DNA of 55,225 nucleotides from Ktedonobacteraceae bacterium (GTDB lineage Bacteria > Chloroflexota > Ktedonobacteria > Ktedonobacterales > Ktedonobacteraceae), in assembly GCA_035653615.1 (NCBI GenBank), contig DASRBN010000024.1, positions 1 to 55,225 on the forward strand. Reading direction: 5' to 3'. Shown here piece by piece: positions 46,026 to 54,947 of this stretch. The notes beneath the pieces are model-generated. The model had not been told where the DNA came from. It made no database searches and saw nothing but the letters and a program-made list of their open reading frames with translations. The first letter of the stretch is position 1; each line of letters opens with the position of its first letter. A program made the position numbers and the translations under genes.

Positions 46026-47498
46026 TTAAGCCTTCTTAAAGGTGCAGGACACTTTACCGAATTGGAGTGTATCGCCATCTTTGATAGGAGTGGGCTTATC
46101 GGGTTCCAGGCGCTTGCCGTTGACGCGCGTAGAGTTGGTGCTATTCAAGTCGGTGAGCGTGTAGGTGCTGCCGATATGCTCAAGCGTGGCGTGAATGCGC
46201 GAGACGGTATCAGACCCTTGCATAGTACTCAGGTCTACCTCTGGATCGAGGCCGCCGATATCGTGGTCGGCGCGTCCCACCATGGCGCGTTCGCCGGAAA
46301 GTCTTATCTCTTTCCCGTCGCTAAAGGTCAGGACACCCCATACGGCATTGGGATCGAATGCTGATTGGTTAGCCGGTTTTGGCACAATAGGTTTGCGAGC
46401 CGGTATGGTCTGCGATGACGGCGAGACATCCGTCTGTATTGTGGTCGGAGCCGGTTGCACCGGTTGTGGTTGCACCGGAGGCGTATAGACCGGAACAGAG
46501 GGCTTTCTGGGCGGCTGCGGCGCGGGCGGTATCTCCGGTTTAGCTGATCCCGGTATCATCGTAATCGTTGGCTTCGGCATTACCGGTGGCTCCTGCGGCG
46601 TAGGTGGCACGTATGGCTGCGGTTGTGCCGGTGGCTGCGGCGCTGGCTTAGGCGGTTGCGCCGGAGGGGTATAAACGGGCACAGGCGGTTTCTGCTGAGT
46701 TGGTGGCTGTTGCTGAGCTGGCGGAGTATATGCCGGAATGGTTGGCGCCGGCGCAGGGGTCGAAGGCAAAATGGTCGCCTGTGAAGGCGAACTCGCCTGG
46801 AACGTCGAGGCGCCGCACTTCGGGCAGAAAGCCAGTCCGGGCTTGATCTCCGCCTTACAATTTGGACACAGCGTCTTTAGTGACTTCCCACACCCGCTAC
46901 AGAATGTATCTCCTTCCTCATAAGGGGTGTTGCAGCTGGGGCAGCGCAGCTTAGCAGATGTGGCAGGCAAGGCATTGACCACGTTGGAGGCGGGTGGAAC
47001 ATACTGCGGCACCTGGGGAGGTGGCAGGTACTGTGGTGGAGGTGGCGCCCACTGCTGCTGAAGCATGGGCATGATTTGCACCGGGACAGGTCCTAAGCGT
47101 ACATTTGGGTACTGTTGATGTATCAGGCTGTCCACGGCGTTGAGTACCTGGTTGCCCAGGCTGGCCTGGCGAATGGCGCCCGCGCCCGCGGTAATCATCA
47201 GCGGCCACAGGACGGGGGCAGCGACCAGGCCAACCGCGCCCACGGCGGCTTTATCTATCCATTTTTGCTGCCCGATCATCGCCACGACGCCGCCCGAAGT
47301 GCGCTGGAGAATTACGCTCAAAGCTGCCTGAAGACCGATCAGGGCCTCCAGGTCGCCGCCTTTCTTCAACTGTACCATTACCTGGTTTCCACCGCCGATC
47401 TGCTGCACCTGGTAGCCCTGGATGCGGTACATATTTTCAAGATCATTGGCGAGCCGTTCAATATCTATTTCTTCGCTATTGTAAAACCTGGCATCCAT
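46026..47498 (-). CDS. FHA-domain protein with zinc ribbons and long proline linker
   Basis: 490 residues. An N-terminal region with a possible hydrophobic segment (GAVGLVAAPVLWPLMITAG) is followed by two double zinc-ribbon units (LRCPSCNTPYEEGDTFCSGCG and LCPNCKAEIKPGLAFCPKCG), then about 150 residues rich in Pro and Gln, and a C-terminal FHA domain (AMVGRADHDIGG, VSRIHATLEHIG, LTDLNSTNSTRVNG). FHA domains bind phosphothreonine, so it is likely an adaptor in kinase signalling. No kinase is in the window. Confidence 0.88.
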   Translation of the reverse strand: MDARFYNSEEIDIERLANDLENMYRIQGYQVQQIGGGNQVMVQLKKGGDLEALIGLQAALSVILQRTSGGVVAMIGQQKWIDKAAVGAVGLVAAPVLWPLMITAGAGAIRQASLGNQVLNAVDSLIHQQYPNVRLGPVPVQIMPMLQQQWAPPPPQYLPPPQVPQYVPPASNVVNALPATSAKLRCPSCNTPYEEGDTFCSGCGKSLKTLCPNCKAEIKPGLAFCPKCGASTFQASSPSQATILPSTPAPAPTIPAYTPPAQQQPPTQQKPPVPVYTPPAQPPKPAPQPPAQPQPYVPPTPQEPPVMPKPTITMIPGSAKPEIPPAPQPPRKPSVPVYTPPVQPQPVQPAPTTIQTDVSPSSQTIPARKPIVPKPANQSAFDPNAVWGVLTFSDGKEIRLSGERAMVGRADHDIGGLDPEVDLSTMQGSDTVSRIHATLEHIGSTYTLTDLNSTNSTRVNGKRLEPDKPTPIKDGDTLQFGKVSCTFKKA

Positions 47499-47703
47499 TC
47501 TTCTCTCTCCTTCAGACTTGTTTTGCTTGCTTTATGATACATTTTTCAAGCCGCTTATATGATTGCCGCGAGCATCTGGTAACGTACACAGCAAACCGTC
47601 ACAGCATTAACAATTCTTCGCCTTCATTTACGATTGTCGACGCTTAAGGTTGGAGGAATATTTGTCCCACGTGAAGAGTATATCATGTGATCGATGCCGC
47701 TGC

Positions 47704-48180
47704 TTAAAGATACACTGTCCGTTCGCGTTTAAAATCGTAGAGCGCAACTATCTTGCGTTGCGCTCTATGACAGAGGGCGATTGCCTCGCGTCGAGCGTCA
47801 TCCAGGCACGTATAAATGCAGGTAATATCGAGGTAGCAATAGTTTGTTTGTGGGTTGATCCAGGTGCCGAGCCAACAATTTTTCTCCTTGAAAAAGTCGG
47901 CGTTCTTATGAATGAATGCCGTCACTTCTCCGGCAAGATTCGCATCCGGTGGCAAGATCACCGTCCGATCAGGATATTTCGGTAGTCCCCACGCTTCGAC
48001 AAACGAGAGGAATTGATACGTATCCGGGCTGGAGGTCGTTCCACCGTGTTCCAGCGTGGCAATACAGACCTCCAGCACATAGCGTTCAAAGTAATAGTGT
48101 TCCAGGAACTGGTGAGATTCCTCGCGCCACTCCAGAGCGGAGCAAGAGTCGCCCCTACTATACTGGCTCGATTTCAACAT
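47704..48180 (-). CDS. Small protein coupled to the molybdopterin oxidoreductase, function unknown
   Basis: 158 residues from the ATG at 48180, which lies 2 nt after the stop of the oxidoreductase gene. No known domain was recognised; NADFFKEKNCWLGTWINPQTNYCYLDIT and LDDARREAIALCHRAQRKIVALYD look like a compact alpha/beta protein with several cysteines. Near its N-terminus RGDSCSALEW is encoded by a dispersed repeat similar to one at 41030-41065. A longer frame upstream overlaps the oxidoreductase and is ignored. Confidence 0.6.
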   Translation of the reverse strand: MLKSSQYSRGDSCSALEWREESHQFLEHYYFERYVLEVCIATLEHGGTTSSPDTYQFLSFVEAWGLPKYPDRTVILPPDANLAGEVTAFIHKNADFFKEKNCWLGTWINPQTNYCYLDITCIYTCLDDARREAIALCHRAQRKIVALYDFKRERTVYL

Positions 48181-48182
48181 AT

Positions 48183-49805
48183 TCAACCTACCTGTACAGT
48201 TACGAAGTGATAGCCGGTTCCACCGCCGGGTACGGTGCCTGTTTTCTTGCTCGTTTGAACCGCTCCGGTGCCGTCGGTCGAACGCGCAACGAGCTTGTAG
48301 CGGCCTGGAAGCAGCGGCGTCCACTCCCAGGTCCATAGCACCCACGTGTCCTGGGAAAGCGGCGGGTCAAGCTTCGCTGAATTCCATGATGTACCACCAT
48401 CGACACTGACCTCTACCTTTGAGATGCCCCGATTCCCCGCGAAGGCGATGCCGCCGATTTGAATACGGGAACTGAATGGGATATGGCCAAAGGGACGGTC
48501 AATGCGCGTGATGGTGTGCAATGGCCCATTGTACCATCCCTGATCTGAGTAGAGGCCGCCCACGAAATGATCGGTTAATTCGACACGTGTGAGCCACTTC
48601 GGATTTTCCTCGCCATAGCGGCCAGGGATCAAGACACGCAGCGGATAGCCATGGCGCATTGGCAGCTCCACGCCGTTCATACGCCAGGCCAGAATCGGAT
48701 CGACGGCGAGTACTTCGTCGAGTGGCAGGCTCACGGTATAGCCATCGACGCCATAAAAGGCGATATAACGGGCGCCAGGTTGCGCGCCGCCATGTTTTTC
48801 CAGCAATGTTTGCAGCCTTATACCCTGCCAGATAGCGGTGCTGATGAGATGCCCGCCGACACCGCTCGCGATACATTCAAGCGTGATGGCCCGCGAGACG
48901 GAGGGCAGGCTCTGGATTTCCTCGTATGTGTATGTTCCAGCCTGCCCGACAAGCCCTCCTACTTCCAACCGCCAGATAGTGATATCAACTGTGGGGTCGA
49001 TGGCATTCTGGGTGACAACGTAGTGCTCATTGCTAGGAGTAATGGGAGCGGTGAAACCATTTATAGGAAATGTTTCCGAACCATCATAGGCAGCATAATT
49101 ATTCAGATATGCCTTCACTATTGCCCCCGCGCCTGCTGCCGCACCAATACCCAGGGCTGCTACGCCTGCACGGGCAAGAAATTGCCGCCGCCCGCGTGAT
49201 ATCGCTGTATTATTGTCAAACTGTTGTTCAGGCAACAGAATGTAACAGATGAGACAAAGGGCAAGGCTATAGATGCTGAAATCGGCCAGCAGGCCAATCG
49301 CCGTAACCACCCTGGCCCATTCTAAAGGTAAACCAATAAAGCTTTGTGCAATCTCGCCCCAGAATAGAATGATACCAACTGCAGTCATCGCAAGCGCCAG
49401 AAACGCAGCTGCCAGCCATGCACGCCGCGAGGGTCGGTTATTTGACGCCGGTACTCTCGCATGTACAAATGCGGCGTAGGGCAGTCCAAACGCTGTTCCG
49501 AGAGCGATCATACCCAGCAAGGTCAGACCGAGCGGGATGGTTTTAGAATGTGGGCTGAATTCCAGCAGAAGATTGACGAATTGGTAAACGGTCAGTTGCT
49601 TAAGGACGTGATCGCCTAAAAGCTCTACAGGCGTTGGCACGCCGGCAGCTAGACGTAATATGCCCATCAATATTACAGCCAGCAAAGATGCTATCAAACC
49701 GGCCGCTAATGCTGCAAGACTCGAAGCCAGCAAGTATTTTATACTATGTGGCCTGTCCAGGGGCTGTTTTTCATCAATGCCCTTTTTGTGTTGAATGGTT
49801 CGCAC
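48183..49805 (-). CDS. Membrane-anchored sulfite-oxidase-like molybdopterin oxidoreductase
   Basis: 540 residues. The first ~200 hold several membrane segments; a twin-arginine-like patch RGRRQFLARAGVAALGIG precedes a soluble domain. The molybdopterin domain has the cysteine ligand in ITLECIASGVGGHLIS, then GYPLRVLIPGRYG and the PKWLTRVELTDH region; a C-terminal Ig-like dimerisation domain (ISKVEVSVDGGTSWNSA) follows. It fits a sulfite oxidase or YedY relative facing outwards. The start is GTG at 49805, overlapping the transferase gene by 32 nt with AAAGGA 7 nt upstream. Confidence 0.85.
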   Translation of the reverse strand: MRTIQHKKGIDEKQPLDRPHSIKYLLASSLAALAAGLIASLLAVILMGILRLAAGVPTPVELLGDHVLKQLTVYQFVNLLLEFSPHSKTIPLGLTLLGMIALGTAFGLPYAAFVHARVPASNNRPSRRAWLAAAFLALAMTAVGIILFWGEIAQSFIGLPLEWARVVTAIGLLADFSIYSLALCLICYILLPEQQFDNNTAISRGRRQFLARAGVAALGIGAAAGAGAIVKAYLNNYAAYDGSETFPINGFTAPITPSNEHYVVTQNAIDPTVDITIWRLEVGGLVGQAGTYTYEEIQSLPSVSRAITLECIASGVGGHLISTAIWQGIRLQTLLEKHGGAQPGARYIAFYGVDGYTVSLPLDEVLAVDPILAWRMNGVELPMRHGYPLRVLIPGRYGEENPKWLTRVELTDHFVGGLYSDQGWYNGPLHTITRIDRPFGHIPFSSRIQIGGIAFAGNRGISKVEVSVDGGTSWNSAKLDPPLSQDTWVLWTWEWTPLLPGRYKLVARSTDGTGAVQTSKKTGTVPGGGTGYHFVTVQVG

Positions 49806-51396
49806 GTTGTAGTCCTTTCATTATCAGCCACCAGCGCCTGTCTAGATTCGCAACCGCGATCATGGCGGCAACAGCCAGCCCTATCACTACCGGCCAGTAG
49901 ACGAATTTATAATAAGGAGTCCAATCGGGCACCGGGTGAGGGCGTCCAGGTATGCCCTTAAAAAAGTAGCCATAGATGGAACTGAGCGTAAAAAACCAAA
50001 CTACGATAATTGCCAACCTTCTACCCACCAGCATTTTATGCTTCCAGAGCGGGCCGATCAGCACCGGCACCCAGAGCAGGAGCGTGGTGGCGTACCAGGA
50101 AAATACATGGGACGAAATCGAGAGAATAATCCCGAACAGTAGGAAAGTAGCGGCTTCCATGCTGATACGATCAGATAAACGCAATACAAAAACGAGCAGC
50201 GATACAGCATCTACGAGCAGAATACCGGTAATATGTTCGAGAGAAATGATGGATGCAAGAGGCAGGTGGTAGCGCGCGCCCCACCAGCTCACAAATTGTT
50301 GTACGATGCCGGCATTTTCTCCCTGCTGGTTGGCATAGGTGGCAAAATAGCCCATCACCTGTCCATGACCCAGGATAAAATAGGGCAGGTAGCCGAGTAC
50401 AATCGTGACACAACAGGTAATGAAGATGGGGGAATGGTAGCGCATGAGGCCGCGAATGATTTGCCAGAATATTTGCCGGGGATGATTCGGGGCCGGTTTA
50501 TCGGCCTTTTGCCGCGTCGTTTCATCAAAGCCCCCGCGGATTACCGATAGGGATGGTGCGAGGGCGACGAGTAACAGAATGGGATAAATTTTGGTGAGCG
50601 TTGCCACGCCGATCAGGAAACCGGTCAGCAGCCGCCCGCGCAAGCTGGTATTGGTCGCGGCGAGTACAGCCAGAATGGTGAACGTCAGGGTAATCACATC
50701 AACATGCCCCTCGACGGCAAATTCGATGATCGGCAACGGGCACCAGGCATAGAGTAGCACGCGGCGCTGATCTAGCCCCTTGCGACCGAGCAAGATAACT
50801 AGCGCGATACAGGTGACCATATCAAACACAAGAAAAATGCCCTTGAGGAAGAATAAGTTCGGTCCCCTCAGCAGGTAACTCAGCAGGAAGATTGCTTGTG
50901 CGCCGGGTGGATAAATGGTGGGCGAGGTGCGAAAACGGCTGTTGGCGAAGAGTATGGAGTTGTGCAACGGCGCCAGGACTTTCGCAACGGGAGCATAGAC
51001 ATAGGGACTGTAGCCGTGCAGCGTTACCAGCGCATCCCACAGATAACGCCAGGAGTCATGAGATAGCCCCGGTGGTAAGCGCAGTAGCATAGCGCGAAAT
51101 ACAAGCGCAGCTACAAGGATAGTGCCGATTTCGACCCGGTGCCAGCGTCCCGTCACTGGCCTGGTTAGCAGCACGAAAATGCACGCTGCTAAATATGGAA
51201 CATAGCTGAGTATTTCGACATGCAGAAATGGTAAGACATCATAATCATTGGACGGTGCCGCACCAATCAGCAAAATATAGATGATGACCGAGAGTAAAAA
51301 TAACGCACAGAATACCAGCAGGCGCCACCAGGGATAAACAAGCATCACAGCCCTGGCCTTTATCTGTACGCCTCTCTGCTCGTACAATATTCGCAT
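49774..51396 (-). CDS. GT87-like polytopic membrane glycosyltransferase
   Basis: 540 residues with about 12 membrane segments. Conserved parts are LPPGLSHDSWRYLWDA, with the acidic loop typical of GT-C enzymes, TIYPPGAQAIFLLSYLL, LLYAWCPLPIIEFAVEGH and FLIGVATLTKIYPILLLVA. Such enzymes use polyprenyl-phosphate sugars to modify lipids or polymers outside the membrane. A partial copy of the middle part is at 25529-26017. A short insertion ADKPAP is encoded by the palindrome at 50491-50506. The gene overlaps the oxidoreductase start, so the two are coupled. Confidence 0.82.
   Translation of the reverse strand: MRILYEQRGVQIKARAVMLVYPWWRLLVFCALFLLSVIIYILLIGAAPSNDYDVLPFLHVEILSYVPYLAACIFVLLTRPVTGRWHRVEIGTILVAALVFRAMLLRLPPGLSHDSWRYLWDALVTLHGYSPYVYAPVAKVLAPLHNSILFANSRFRTSPTIYPPGAQAIFLLSYLLRGPNLFFLKGIFLVFDMVTCIALVILLGRKGLDQRRVLLYAWCPLPIIEFAVEGHVDVITLTFTILAVLAATNTSLRGRLLTGFLIGVATLTKIYPILLLVALAPSLSVIRGGFDETTRQKADKPAPNHPRQIFWQIIRGLMRYHSPIFITCCVTIVLGYLPYFILGHGQVMGYFATYANQQGENAGIVQQFVSWWGARYHLPLASIISLEHITGILLVDAVSLLVFVLRLSDRISMEAATFLLFGIILSISSHVFSWYATTLLLWVPVLIGPLWKHKMLVGRRLAIIVVWFFTLSSIYGYFFKGIPGRPHPVPDWTPYYKFVYWPVVIGLAVAAMIAVANLDRRWWLIMKGLQRANHSTQKGH
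50491..50506. repeat. Variant palindrome GGCCGGTTTATCGGCC in the glycosyltransferase gene
   Basis: A one-base variant of the dispersed palindrome lies in frame inside the coding region and encodes part of a hydrophilic loop (QKADKPAPN). The remnant gene at 25.5 kb lacks this stretch, so it can show insertion. Confidence 0.75.
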
Positions 51397-51452
51397 GAAT
51401 CAACCTGAGCCTTTCCAGTCTTTCATACCTTCTGCACGAAGATGGACAGTAC

Positions 51453-51511
51453 ATATTTACAAAGCTGGACAGTGCTTCGCCGGGCGGTGAAATGTCCAGC
51501 TTTGTAAATAT
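51453..51511. repeat. Perfect 19-bp inverted repeat between divergent transferase genes
   Basis: Arms ATATTTACAAAGCTGGACA (51453-51471) and its complement (51493-51511) enclose 21 nt. It lies between the divergent genes at 51396 and 51604. It may be a MITE, a binding site or a transcript hairpin; no transposase is near. Confidence 0.8.
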
Positions 51512-51603
51512 CCCTCCCTTTTCCCCGTGATAGGGAACATAGACATGGGCAAACAAGTATATCCTCTTGTTGGTCTTAGAGTTAGAAGGAGAAAAGAGCG
51601 TGT

Positions 51604-52314
51604 ATGATGACCGATAAGATTGCTATTGTCATACCGGCGCTGAATGAAGAAGATGCCCTGCTCCAATTGCTGGCAGAGTTCCCCAGGGATTTCGCCTCGT
51701 GGGTGATCGTAGTGGACAATGGCAGCACAGACGCGACCGCCGCCGTAGCGCGAAGCGCGGGGGCGATTGTTGCCTGCGAACCGGTACGTGGCTATGGGAG
51801 AGCATGCTTGAAAGGCTTCAAGACGGCGTGCAGCCTGGGGGCTGAGATCGTTATTTTCATGGATGGGGATGGCAGCGACGACCCTGCTGATCTACCCAGG
51901 ATGCTGGCACCGGTCAGTAATTTTCAGGCGGATTTTGTCATCGGCTCGCGCACCGGCAAATACTCTGAACGAGGCGCGGTGCCTCTCCAGGCTCGAATAG
52001 GCAACTGGCTGGTGAGCCGCATGATCCAGATATTGTACGGCGTGCGTCTTCACGATATCGGATCTTTTCGCGTATTGCGCTGCTCAATGCTCGCTGCTCT
52101 AGCTATGAGCGAGATGACCTTTGGCTGGCCTGTCGAAATGCTGGTCAAGGCTGCGCGTGCGCGTTATCGAATTGTAGAATTGCCCATTCACTACCGTCGC
52201 CGCAGTCATGGCCGCTCGAAAGTTGCCGGGACGATCACCGGCAGTATCAAGACGGGATATTTTATGCTAAGCACTACGCTGCGCTACGCAAGAATGAGAG
52301 ATATCTATGCCTGA
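51604..52314 (+). CDS. Family 2 glycosyltransferase, dolichol-phosphate-mannose-synthase type
   Basis: 236 residues, single GT-A domain without membrane segments. N-terminal IAIVIPALNEEDALLQLL, VVDNGSTDATAAVA, FMDGDGSDDPADLPRML (DGD metal site) and FVIGSRTGK are typical; a C-terminal HYRRRSHGRSKVAG basic patch fits the group that transfers sugars to polyprenyl phosphate. It would feed GT-C enzymes such as the divergent one at 49774. A second ATG at 51607 is equally likely. Overlaps the next gene by 8 nt. Confidence 0.9.
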   Translation: MMTDKIAIVIPALNEEDALLQLLAEFPRDFASWVIVVDNGSTDATAAVARSAGAIVACEPVRGYGRACLKGFKTACSLGAEIVIFMDGDGSDDPADLPRMLAPVSNFQADFVIGSRTGKYSERGAVPLQARIGNWLVSRMIQILYGVRLHDIGSFRVLRCSMLAALAMSEMTFGWPVEMLVKAARARYRIVELPIHYRRRSHGRSKVAGTITGSIKTGYFMLSTTLRYARMRDIYA

Positions 52315-53023
52315 TACCGCACTTGTAATCATGGCTCGTTATCCGCAGGTCAGTACAACAAAAACACGCTTAGCTCGCGCGATTGGTAATGAAGCAGCCA
52401 TCCTGCTGTACAAGGCATTTCTTACCGACCTAGCTTATAAATTTGCGGGACACAATGCCGACCTCTACTGGGCATATACGCCATCCAGGGTAGATTACGC
52501 CGATTTTATGGCATCCCTGGCGCCATCGCTCGCGCAATACATGCATTATTTTGCCCAGCAGGGAGCCGATCTTGGTGAGCGCCTGTTAGATGCCTTTCAA
52601 CACATGTACGAGTTGGGCTATAAACGCACCATCGTCATCGGTTCGGATTCGCCACATATTCAACAGGATATTCTTGCGGCAGCATGCCAGGAACTCAATG
52701 AAGCTGATGTTGTGCTGGGCCCGGCGGATGACGGCGGCTACTATTTGATTGCCATGTGCCAACCATATGATGTCTTTCGCGGCATCCTCATGAGTACGAG
52801 CAGGGTGGCGCGGATGACCATCGAGCTGGCACGGAGCCAGGGTCTGAAGGTCTCAACGCTGGAAACACTCTTTGATATTGATGAATTGCCAGACCTGGAG
52901 CGCCTGGAACAATTGCTGAGAGCCGATAGTTCGCCTGCTCCGGCAACCGCTGTCCTGTTATCAAAAGGTATTCACAAGGGATTAACGGGCGACCATAAGG
53001 ATCTGACATGGGTAGGTTTTTGA
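52307..53023 (+). CDS. TIGR04282-family glycosyltransferase-like protein (DUF2064)
   Basis: 238 residues. VIMARYPQVSTTKTRLARAIG is the nucleotide-binding start, with IVIGSDSPHIQ and VVLGPADDGGYYLIAM as the family motifs. Members occur in arsenosugar and other glycoside clusters and are named after them. It overlaps the GT2 gene by 8 nt and precedes the radical SAM gene by 15 nt, so all three form an operon. No arsenic gene (arsM, arsS) is in the window, so the name should not be read as function. Confidence 0.88.
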   Translation: MPDTALVIMARYPQVSTTKTRLARAIGNEAAILLYKAFLTDLAYKFAGHNADLYWAYTPSRVDYADFMASLAPSLAQYMHYFAQQGADLGERLLDAFQHMYELGYKRTIVIGSDSPHIQQDILAAACQELNEADVVLGPADDGGYYLIAMCQPYDVFRGILMSTSRVARMTIELARSQGLKVSTLETLFDIDELPDLERLEQLLRADSSPAPATAVLLSKGIHKGLTGDHKDLTWVGF

Positions 53024-53038
53024 GAAATAGGAGTTTGT

Positions 53039-54043
53039 ATGACAACGACAACCGAAGTTAAGCTGCCGCGTTCGATCTATATTGAGCCGACCAGCCGCTG
53101 CAATGAGTTGTGCCAGCAATGCCCGCGTACATTGCTCTCGCGGGAAGATGATCGCGACCTGAGCTTCGACGATTTCCGCTCTATCGTCGATCAGTTCCCG
53201 GTTTTAGAGCGCGTTGTCTTGCACGGCCTTGGCGAACCGCTACTCAACAAAGATCTAGCGCGTATGATCAGTTATCTCAAAGCGCGCGGAACCTACGTGC
53301 TTTTCAACTCCAACGGCATTGCTCTAACTGCTAAACGCGGCCAGCAATTGATCGATGCCGGACTGGACGAGTATCGCCTCTCGATGGATGGCGCGACACG
53401 CGAAACCTATGCTCGTGTGCGTGGTGTAGATGCTTTCGATAAAATCTGGCGCAACATCCGCGCTTTCATTACTATGCAAAATGAACAAAATGCTGGCAAA
53501 CCTGCGGTCTCGCTCTGGTTCACGGCCATGAAAGAGAACCTGCACGAACTACCGAGCTTGATCGACCTGGCGTACGAGAATGGTATACGCGAGGTCTACA
53601 TGCAGCGTCTCGTCTACTTCGAGCACGGACTGGCCAGTTCCAGACAGGCCTTATTTCGTCGCGCCACGCGCGAAGAACTGGATTTGATTCGACACTGCGA
53701 GCAGGCATGCAAGGAACGGGGTATCGCTTTCAACGCCGCAGGCTCTGCCACACCGGTCGAGAGCCTCATACGGGATTTTGGGGATCGTCCCTGGTCTGGC
53801 TGCCGGCGTCCCTATACGCTGACCTACATTACGTCGAGCGGGAACGTCCTCTCATGCTGTTTCGCTCCATTCGGCCACAGAAGCGCCAGGGAGTACAAAG
53901 AGGAGCGCGTACTGGGCAACATTTTCCAGGAGCCAATCGAGGCCATCTGGCACGGCGAACGCTACCGGGCATTCCGCGAAGCTTTCGAGAGCGACCACCC
54001 GGCGAGACATTGCTCGCAGTGCGGGTTGAACTGGAGCTACTAG
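53039..54043 (+). CDS. Radical SAM protein with C-terminal SPASM-like domain
   Basis: 334 residues. The iron-sulfur cysteines are CNELCQQC (C-x3-C-x2-C) near residue 20, followed by VVLHGLGEPLLNKD as the AdoMet-binding GGE-like strand and the LFNSNGIALTA region. C-terminal cysteines in NVLSCCFAPFG and HCSQCGLNW form the auxiliary cluster. It could modify a peptide or small molecule linked to the glycosyltransferases in the operon. No precursor peptide gene was recognised. Confidence 0.88.
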   Translation: MTTTTEVKLPRSIYIEPTSRCNELCQQCPRTLLSREDDRDLSFDDFRSIVDQFPVLERVVLHGLGEPLLNKDLARMISYLKARGTYVLFNSNGIALTAKRGQQLIDAGLDEYRLSMDGATRETYARVRGVDAFDKIWRNIRAFITMQNEQNAGKPAVSLWFTAMKENLHELPSLIDLAYENGIREVYMQRLVYFEHGLASSRQALFRRATREELDLIRHCEQACKERGIAFNAAGSATPVESLIRDFGDRPWSGCRRPYTLTYITSSGNVLSCCFAPFGHRSAREYKEERVLGNIFQEPIEAIWHGERYRAFREAFESDHPARHCSQCGLNWSY

Positions 54044-54092
54044 CTATTTTCCTCTTTCCATCCTCCAAAAAAGAATACCTACATGACCGAAC

Positions 54093-54121
54093 TTGACAGA
54101 AAACGCTGTCACTTGTATAAT
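54093..54121 (+). promoter_or_regulatory. Consensus sigma-70 promoter of the Rad52/ERF-like gene
   Basis: TTGACA (54093-54098) and TATAAT (54116-54121) match the consensus exactly with a 17-bp spacer, about 45 nt before the start codon. It is the strongest promoter in the window. Confidence 0.85.
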
Positions 54122-54142
54122 GTTCTAGAACAAACTTTCGAA
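54122..54142. promoter_or_regulatory. Possible LexA-like operator after the promoter
   Basis: Just downstream of TATAAT is the 10-bp palindrome GTTCTAGAAC (54122-54131). Its end continues as GAACAAACTTTC, which is one base away from the Gram-positive SOS-box pattern GAAC-N4-GTTC. It covers the expected transcription start, so repression by LexA or another dimer is plausible. Confidence 0.4.
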
Positions 54143-54166
54143 TCGATAGCAGGATAGGAGCTAGAG

Positions 54167-54937
54167 ATGAGCGAATATACCAACGGAAACGGACGTGAAG
54201 AGCAGCGCAGTCGCGCATTCAACCCGAACGAGCATGTCATTCAACTGAAGAGTAAAAACGGCAGTTCCGATTACCTGCCCGTGCAGTGGCGCTTAGTCTG
54301 GTTCCGCGAGCAATGCCCGGAAGGAACCATCGAAACTGAATTAGTACATCTCGACCTCGACCGCGAAACCGAGGAAGAGGGGTATGCCTGGAACAGCGAG
54401 ACGCGCCGCAGTGAAAAAATCACGAAACGTGCAACTGGTATCGCTGTTTTCCGGGCTACGGTGAAAGATGGCAAGGGTGGGGTCGCAACCGGCACGAAAT
54501 CCGAGAAAGCGGCTAGCTTCCCCGATTTCATCGAGAAGGCTGAAACCGGCGCGATTGGCCGTGCTCTCGCCGCGCTCGGTTATGGCACGCAGTTCGCGCC
54601 AGAGCTGAATGAGGAGCATCGTATCGTAGACGCCCCCGTAGAGCGGTCCTCGTATACACCGGCAACATATGAAAATAGCGGCTACGGCAATGGCAATGCG
54701 CGCAAGCCCCTGTCTTCGGTCAGACCAGCTGCGCTAAACGGCAACGGGGATACTGAAGAGAAAGCCACCAGCGCCAGCGCAACCGCTACGGAGCAGCAGC
54801 TGGCGAGTATCCGCAAATTATGCCAGCACCTGGGCAAGCCCGAACCCGAAGACCCGGAAAATATGAGCTATCTCAGCGCCAAAGAGTTGATTTCTCAGCT
54901 GAGCGCCGAGTACAGGCAGAGTCGGAAGGCTTCGTAG
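54167..54937 (+). CDS. Rad52/ERF-like single-strand annealing protein candidate
   Basis: 256 residues. The core between about 30 and 150 has TGTKSEKAASFPDFIEKAETGAIGRALAALGYGTQFAPEL, a stretch that resembles Rad52- or ERF-type recombination mediators of phages and some chromosomes. The C-terminal ~100 residues are low-complexity with a final helix (ATEQQLASIRKLCQHLGKPEP), likely a regulatory or protein-binding tail. No signal peptide. It has a strong promoter with a possible SOS-type operator. The assignment is by pattern only. Confidence 0.55.
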   Translation: MSEYTNGNGREEQRSRAFNPNEHVIQLKSKNGSSDYLPVQWRLVWFREQCPEGTIETELVHLDLDRETEEEGYAWNSETRRSEKITKRATGIAVFRATVKDGKGGVATGTKSEKAASFPDFIEKAETGAIGRALAALGYGTQFAPELNEEHRIVDAPVERSSYTPATYENSGYGNGNARKPLSSVRPAALNGNGDTEEKATSASATATEQQLASIRKLCQHLGKPEPEDPENMSYLSAKELISQLSAEYRQSRKAS

Positions 54938-54947
54938 CGGTTTCAAT

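Noticed and set aside
52307-53023. Arsenosugar biosynthesis pathway
   Set aside because: Only the TIGR04282-type family member is present; no arsM, arsS or other arsenic genes are seen in the window.
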